Shown here: positions 58,231 to 64,000 of the stretch, piece by piece
Position numbering within the stretch: position 1 is the stretch's first letter
Layout of the letters: each line of letters starts with the position of its first letter
NCBI GenBank assembly: GCA_038503035.1
Contig: JAVSML010000985.1
Coordinates: 379,372 to 443,371 of the forward strand
DNA length: 64,000 nt
DNA from: Crocodylus rhombifer
Taxonomy: Eukaryota; Chordata; Crocodylia; Crocodylidae
Direction: 5' to 3'
Program-made: the position numbers and the translations under genes
Notes under the pieces: model-generated
Database searches by the model: none
The model's input: only the letters and a program-made list of their open reading frames with translations
Told to the model about the DNA's origin: nothing

Positions 58231-60359
58231 CTGTCTTAAAACATACTAAATCTCTGGCAAGCCAGAGATGAGGATCACTGATAGGGTGTTGATGAGGATT
58301 ACTGATGGGTTGTGGTAAACTACAGAGCTGACTGTACTTAGAGAGACAGAGAAGGATCTGGTTGAGTTAAGAAAGGGTAGGGATAATGTTTGGATGATGT
58401 CAGAGACAGAAAAGCGAAAAAGAAAATTCTAACCTTTCATAAGAAGTAGTCAAATCTTTTGGGCCTCATTGATATACCACTTCCAGCCATTTTTGTTCAG
58501 CCATTAATGCAGCGAATGTATGAAGCAAAAGGGACTCAATTCAAGGAACTCTGTAAATTGCCTTACTTATTTCCTCATAGAGTTAAATAAATAATTTGCC
58601 ACATTGTTAGTTGAAAATGGGTATTAAATGGCTGGCTATTGAACATCACATTGGGGCTGGAATTAAATATTTACAGTGCTAACATATGATCACAGATCAA
58701 TAAAGCTGGTTAAGGAACTGAAATGAAAAGGGCATTCAGGCCTCAGCTGTTATGTGGATTGACTTAAAAGCCTATTGCGTACATCGCCATTGAGGCACTT
58801 ACAGCACTCCGGGTTTTCATGGAATGTTCTTTTTGCATATATTTATGACTTGGCAGTTCAGCCAACATCATCGCACATTTATTAGGATAGGGGGAAATGC
58901 ACACGCTCACATGCTTCAGTGGAATGATTATCCAAGCAAATATTTCCAGTCTCCGTGGGGATATTGTTCTAGAAATCTCAGGGAAAAAGGTTTAACAACA
59001 TAGTGCAGCAAATAATTGGTTTCCCCTTTAGCCATTTTAATAGATTGAAATCTCACATAATGTTCATCATACACAGCTGAGCAAGGGCTAAAAAATGTCT
59101 GGCTACGAAACCAAATGGAGGGTGAATACATGTTCACAGAAAAGAGCCGTGTCTTGAGAAATGAATTTGTCCTGCTTTCATTACAACCCAGTGTAATCTA
59201 ATTCAGAAAATGAAGCAGAAAAATCTATTTGGGGACATTGGCAGAAGGAAGGTAATTCTTTGTTTGCCCATTTAAAATACATGGAGAACTGTTTATAAGA
59301 CAGCTTGGTGGATCATTGTTTGTTTGTTTGTTTGTTTGTTTATTAGATACAGTTCAGGGGAATGTTAAAGATAGACAATATATCTTTTTGACGTGTGTGT
59401 AATTTTTAAATTCCATTTATGCTGGTCATAACATTTAGCTACGGGACTGAGAAATATTTAAACAAGTAAATCGAAGAGGAGATGATGTCAACATTAATAA
59501 ACTACTACTGCTGCTCCCCTCTCTCCACACTGCCCAAACTCGGCTGATCAAAATACTCCCAGTATTTCTGGTAAATGACCTCAGCTCACAAGTCAGCCTT
59601 TCTGTGCTCCCACTCAGGCTAGCCAGGTGATTTCCTCAGCATGAGGACTCGAAGGGCCTTGGAAGAGACAGTCTTAAAGAATCAAAGTGCAGCAAAGCTA
59701 ATTTGTGTGGGTTCCTCCTACTCATGACTGCTTAGCAGAGCTTTGTAAGTGAGGAGGGCGTGCTGCTTCATCAGCCTGACCTTTCCCTGAATGGGTTAAC
59801 CTCTTGTGGACACAGCTTCCATGCCCTCTTGGAACTTCTGAGTCTCCAAAGCTATGGAGAGAACACTGACTCACAGGCTCTGTTAGTCATCTTACACTGG
59901 TTCCTATAATAAAATAGCTATAATACAGTGGGCATGAAGGCTAGGACGTGTTACTGATCTGCTACTGGAGTACAAACAAGCAACTACAACAATGCCCCTT
60001 CTGCTCCTATTTGTAGTTGCTGATTTCTGTGGGAGTAGGATCTCTCCCAACAGGTGATGCTCTAAGTGATAAATAAAGCAGCAAATTGCCAAGGGTTCCT
60101 CATCATTTAACAAGACAATTGTTAATCATTGCAGACATGTGATTCATTCCCACAAAAGGAGAGATCAGTCTGTTTGGAATAAATTCCTCATAATGGTTTG
60201 CTGGATTTGTAGTAGTAATGAAGCCCTATTAAATGTATCTTTATAGAGAGGCATTCTCTTTCACAGCTCTAGAAACCAATTTGTATCATGACAAATTAAA
60301 TGATTGGCTGAAGCAGAAGTATAACAACTCAGCCGGTTTCCCAGGGCAACTATGACACA
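58231..60359. other. No recognised gene
   Basis: AT-rich. Only a (TTTG)n tract at 59315-59343 is clear. Confidence 0.4.
59315..59343. repeat. (TTTG)n microsatellite
   Basis: Seven tandem copies of TTTG, close to a perfect tract. Confidence 0.9.
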
Positions 60360-60520
60360 TGGGGGCAGGAACAACATGTGGCTGCTGCTGTGCTGCCATC
60401 ATGATTGTGCCGCTGTGGAGGCAGCAGTTTCTTTTCCACCTCCCTCCCCCTACCCACAAATTAGTGCCTGGGGCAGGTGCCCTGGTAGCCTCACCCTAAC
60501 TGTGCTACTCTGCTGATACT
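60360..60520. repeat. Interspersed repeat fragment
   Basis: GGGGCAGGAACAACATGTGG ... TTAGTGCCTGGGGCAGGTGC. The GTGCCTGGGG word recurs in the insertion at 12.79 kb. Family unknown. Confidence 0.3.
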
Positions 60521-60612
60521 GTGACAGAATTTTGAAATAGTGCAAAATGCTTACACTTGTGTCCTTCACACTTGCCAATGCTCTAAAAATATGGGGGAAA
60601 TTATGGCCTCAC

Positions 60613-60862
60613 TGTGTGTGTCTACATGTGATACTAAAAGCACAGTAGACTAATTCTACGGTGCATTAGCGTGTCATGGTGAAAGTCATGCTAATGCACC
60701 GTAGAATTAGTCTATTGCGTGTTAGTGTCACATAAAAGGTGAGCACCAGCGCTACTGTGCAGCAGCACTACTTACACTGCATTAAGTTAGTACCTGTTAT
60801 TGCAGCTACTAAACTTTAATATGCTTTAATTATTGTGGATTAATGCATGTGTAGACATGCCC
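60613..60862. mobile_element. MITE with a perfect internal hairpin
   Basis: Ends resemble those of the 16.7-kb MITE (GTGTGTGTCTACATGTG left, CATGTGTAGACATGCCC right). Inside, 60647-60670 and 60690-60713 are perfect 24-base inverted copies separated by 19 bases, extendable outward with one mismatch to 60643 and 60717. The hairpin occupies the same position as the imperfect one in the 16.7-kb element. Confidence 0.65.
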
Positions 60863-60869
60863 ATTTAAG

Positions 60870-60920
60870 TCAATGAGAGTTTTGCCACTGATTTCAGTAG
60901 GGCCAAGATTTCACCTGGGC
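60870..60920. repeat. Ancient short motif
   Basis: AAGTCAATGAGAGTTTTGCC then ACTGATTTCAGTAGGGCC and AAGATTTCACC. Related words occur at 28208, 49568 and about 61275. A recurrent old repeat of unknown class. Confidence 0.4.
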
Positions 60921-60964
60921 TTATTATTATGACTATCTGTTATATATTAACAGATACATATGTA

Positions 60965-61217
60965 CAGAAAAATGTGTTTTGTGTTGCATAAGTAGCAGGT
61001 GGGTAGGGTAGGGAGGGTTAACTGTGCAGTGCTAGGATATATATATTTAGGAATATCTATAAATTTATAGATATATAGATATCAATATAGATATAGCATC
61101 TATATAGGTATCTATATATAGCTATATATATGTATATATATTTAGGAACTAGATCCTAGCACTGCACAGCCAAAAATTAACAAAATCTACTTACGCAACA
61201 CAAAACACATTTTTCTG
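60965..61217. mobile_element. 253-bp fold-back (long-TIR) element
   Basis: The outer arms, 60965-60995 and 61187-61217, are 31-base inverted copies with one mismatch (30/31), starting CAGAAAAATG. A second inverted pair lies inside: GTTAACTGTGCAGTGCTAGG (about 61017) and CCTAGCACTGCACAG (about 61155, followed by an extra CCAAAAA). The middle is AT-rich (TATA/ATAT). Flanks TA and TC leave open a decayed TA target duplication, as in Tc1/mariner elements. Whole element can fold into a near-complete stem. Confidence 0.7.
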
Positions 61218-64000
61218 TCATGTAGCTTCAGATATTTGGGTGCTATTTCCAACTGGGTTTGGCATAGGGTTAAATTTGCTCCTGTTGAAATTCACAACAG
61301 CTTTACCACTGTTGTCAATGGGAGAAGAGTTAGGCCAATGAGCCCTTTTGACAGTTGTGCCCTTTATGCTCAGTTATAATTGTAGCATGCTAAAATAGTT
61401 CTGTCCAAAAACAATGTCTATGGAGCCCTCAATTTTGTCTTTAGTTGCATTTTCCAGATGTACCATGAGCAGCTACAGCAAGCACTAAATAGAAACTATT
61501 TGTAGGAAAGAAAAAAAACAGGAAAAAGAGGACACTGTGCTTTTCTATATGAATAACAGGTGAATCATACTGGGTCTGCCCTCTTCCTAGTAAATAATTA
61601 GCTAATATTAAAGCAAGTTAATGTGTTTTAAATTCAGTTTATTGAGAAATCATGCTAAATCACTGTGTAACAGGGAGCTTGGGGATAAAAGGGGAAAAAC
61701 GCTCACAGATAAGAATTCAGGCAGCTGGGAGAGGGAGGGAGAGAGGCAGGCTAAGTGCACCAGGGTAAGCAGCAAAGAAACACTTTGGGAGCTGCACATT
61801 AAGGAAAAGGGGAATCCTGCAGCCAATCTAGGGAACACTACACAGAATAAGCTGGCTGCCAGAGAACAGGTAGGCAGATGCTAAAGACTAGGAGTACTTA
61901 TTGCAGAGCTAGCTGCTCTGCACTAGGACAGAGCCTAGCCTGGGCAACAAGGATGCTGCTAGAACAGTAGCTGTGGGCTGCCAGGGAGACCAGCCATCAG
62001 GCCCTGATGACAAACTCATGCAGGTGGTTGGGGAAGTTATCTGACCAAAGGAGCAGGACTTGGGGAACCATGTAGACCTAGGGCTTGAACCAGAGCAGGT
62101 GGTCTGACCCTGGAGATGACCTAAGAGGTCTAGGACAGGAGGGAGGTGGAGAAGCTTCTGAGAGACACGGCTGCTATCCAGGGCAGGCAGGCAGAATATT
62201 GATAGCTGGCAGTGGTGTGGGACCTAGGGTAGAGGGAAGTAATGTGTGTCAGCAGAGGAGTTGATGGTTGGGGTTTACACCCAGTGAGACTTTGTTATGG
62301 CTAGGAGGCTTATTTTTATGTTGTAGTGGACTGATAGGGAAAGTAGGAGTTCCCAGAGTGCCAGGGAGGCATGTGAATCTTGAGCCTACTGGGGCAGGGC
62401 ACAAGATGTAGTTTAGGTCGAGAAGGCAAGAGCCAGGGCCAGGGCCCCAGTGAGAGAGACAGGGCCAAGGGCCCAGTGCCTGAGTAGTAGAGCGTGACAA
62501 GGAAGGAGAACAGATTTGGGCCAAGGGCCCACTGAACTGACTGATTGGTGATACCTGAGAGGCATGGCCATGACTACAAGGAAGGTTGGAAGCCATGAAA
62601 GTAGCTCATATGGCAACAGGTGCCTTGGGGCCCACATGAGGGCCAGGAGGACCAATTTAGTGAGGGGAATCTGCTGACACAAAGACAGATTAGGGCTCAT
62701 TCTGATATCCTTAGGCAGCCTCCCTTTCCAAAATTTAAGAACAAGGTGTGACAGGTGGGATTGAAGGGAGGAACCCTAGGGTCAGAGGAGCAGGAGCCAC
62801 GTGACCACTGGATGGTAGTACAGCCACCCCTGGAGGCATGGTCCTGTTACACACTGATAAACACCAGAGGTACATATACTGTTATAGAAAGTCTCAAATG
62901 AACTTTAACATGAGTTCCTCAAAGATTATTTTCAGTTTCTTATATAAGGCTGGGCTTATTATAGCATCCTGTTCCAGTCTAATTGCTCTTAAATATCACT
63001 TCCTGAACTGTTCCTGGCAAGGGAAACATGAGTGACACATTTCCAAAGGTGAAATGTTTCTAAGACCAGGAGGCTGAGTTAGGAAACTGAAATTGTCTAA
63101 AGCCGTGCCTTTGGGATCCTAGCACTTATGATCTTGATTTCCTGGCATTATTTCTCAGTAACATGGGTACTAGGAAGAAACATACTGGTGTTCTTGTTGT
63201 TCAGTTGGCTCTTTACAAGTTGAGTGATTGTACAATCATACTTTCCAGAGAAAGGTTAAGCACCCCTGAAAAGTGTTGTCCTGAAGGACATGAAGCTGGA
63301 AGCTGGTCAAAGCAGACAGGAAATTATTAGCGTACAATCTGGTTTCTGATTTGAAGAACCCAGTACAGGACAAGAAGAGGTAGATATCAGAACAATGGAA
63401 ATGGGAAGGCCCCTGGGTTCCTGCCTTTTTGGAATTACAAGCATTTGTGGAAATGTAACTCACATTACCAGCCTCATCCAAATCCTGTTGCTGTTACCAT
63501 AGGCCTTTCAATTTACTTCAGTGGGTTTGGGATTAGCTACTAAGACATCATAGGTCTTTGTTCCTTGCTGGTTCACAGAAGCAGATAAGAGTTAACTATA
63601 TCTACAAGTTACAGGAATTACTCTTCTGGCACATGCAGTAGACCCTTGTGCTACTAGTATCAAACAACTGCTATTGCTGGCCTATGCACTGTCACTTATA
63701 AAAGCTGTGACTTGGTTAAGTCCCAGCAGAGCATCGTGGTGAGCATGGGGCTGAGAATACCTGGCCCACCTGAGTCCATTGATGTACTCTAGAGCTGGAA
63801 ATTCACCAATGAGGTTGTTCTTGACCTACCTCCACTGCTTGTTGTGAACAGTAAAGCAGCTGCTGGGGATGAGTCCAGAACAGCATCATCGGCAAAACTC
63901 TGGGTTGCACCATGTCTTCAGACTCGCACTGGGACCAGTCACTCTAGCAATATTGACAAGCCCAGCAGGGGCAGATCCAGAGTGGCACAGTGGCATGGTC
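61218..64000. other. Unclassified sequence, GA-rich part near 61.7-62.6 kb
   Basis: 61.66-62.86 kb is G/A-rich with repeated words (GGGCCAAGGGCCCA(C/G)TG twice) and might be a degraded retroelement or satellite piece. 62.9-64.0 kb shows nothing recognised. No supported gene. The window ends in mid-sequence. Confidence 0.3.

Noticed and set aside
1..64000. CRISPR arrays, bacterial operons, prophage, ribosome binding sites
   Set aside because: Composition, CR1, SINE and MITE content are those of a vertebrate genome, and no regularly spaced short direct repeats or tightly packed genes are seen.

Overview
This window looks like non-coding DNA (intergenic or intronic) from a large reptilian, probably crocodilian, genome. 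The evidence is indirect. CR1 LINE relics are frequent. Non-autonomous DNA transposons are abundant: hAT-type, PIF/Harbinger-like MITEs similar in style to the crocodilian Chompy family, and long GC-rich terminal-inverted-repeat elements. MIR/CORE-SINE-like and L2-like relics are spread throughout, and no Alu, B1 or intact L1 was seen. A turtle is the main alternative. A bird is less likely because of the DNA-transposon load.

No complete protein-coding gene can be read. The recognisable protein remnants belong to mobile elements: a TTF-zinc-finger hAT transposase (about 11.8-13.0 kb, interrupted by a GC-rich insertion), CR1 reverse transcriptases (36-37.8, 40.9-41.5 and 43.1-45.9 kb), and the C-terminal zinc finger of another non-LTR retrotransposon (44.7-45.3 kb, minus). 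A few short stretches look like host exons because an open frame is flanked by splice signals. The best is on the minus strand at 32391-32492, with possible companions at 33784-33924 and 34971-35143. They could belong to one unidentified minus-strand gene, but this is a hypothesis.

Layout. 0-11 kb: mostly unique sequence with SINE and hAT fragments. 11.5-13 kb: decayed hAT transposase. 13-28 kb: AT-rich, ancient repeats, one MITE with a clean 3-bp target duplication. 28.3-29.8 kb: a 1.5-kb GC-rich TIR element whose inverted sister copy lies at 38.7-40.0 kb. 31-35 kb: exon-like segments and a second MITE. 36-37.8 kb: CR1 containing a 100-N gap flanked by a 198-bp exact duplication, an assembly artefact. 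41-48 kb: nested retroelements, a duplicated GC-rich block and a hAT MITE with a perfect 8-bp target duplication. 48-64 kb: more MITEs, a GC-rich tandem array, a 5S-rRNA-like relic, an inverted second copy of the hAT MITE, and a 253-bp fold-back element.

I did not find an undescribed functional system that I could defend. The items most worth checking are the minus-strand exon-like cluster, the strong non-coding exon candidate at 31.1 kb, the paired inverted TIR elements, and two hammerhead-ribozyme-like cores in a repeated sequence.
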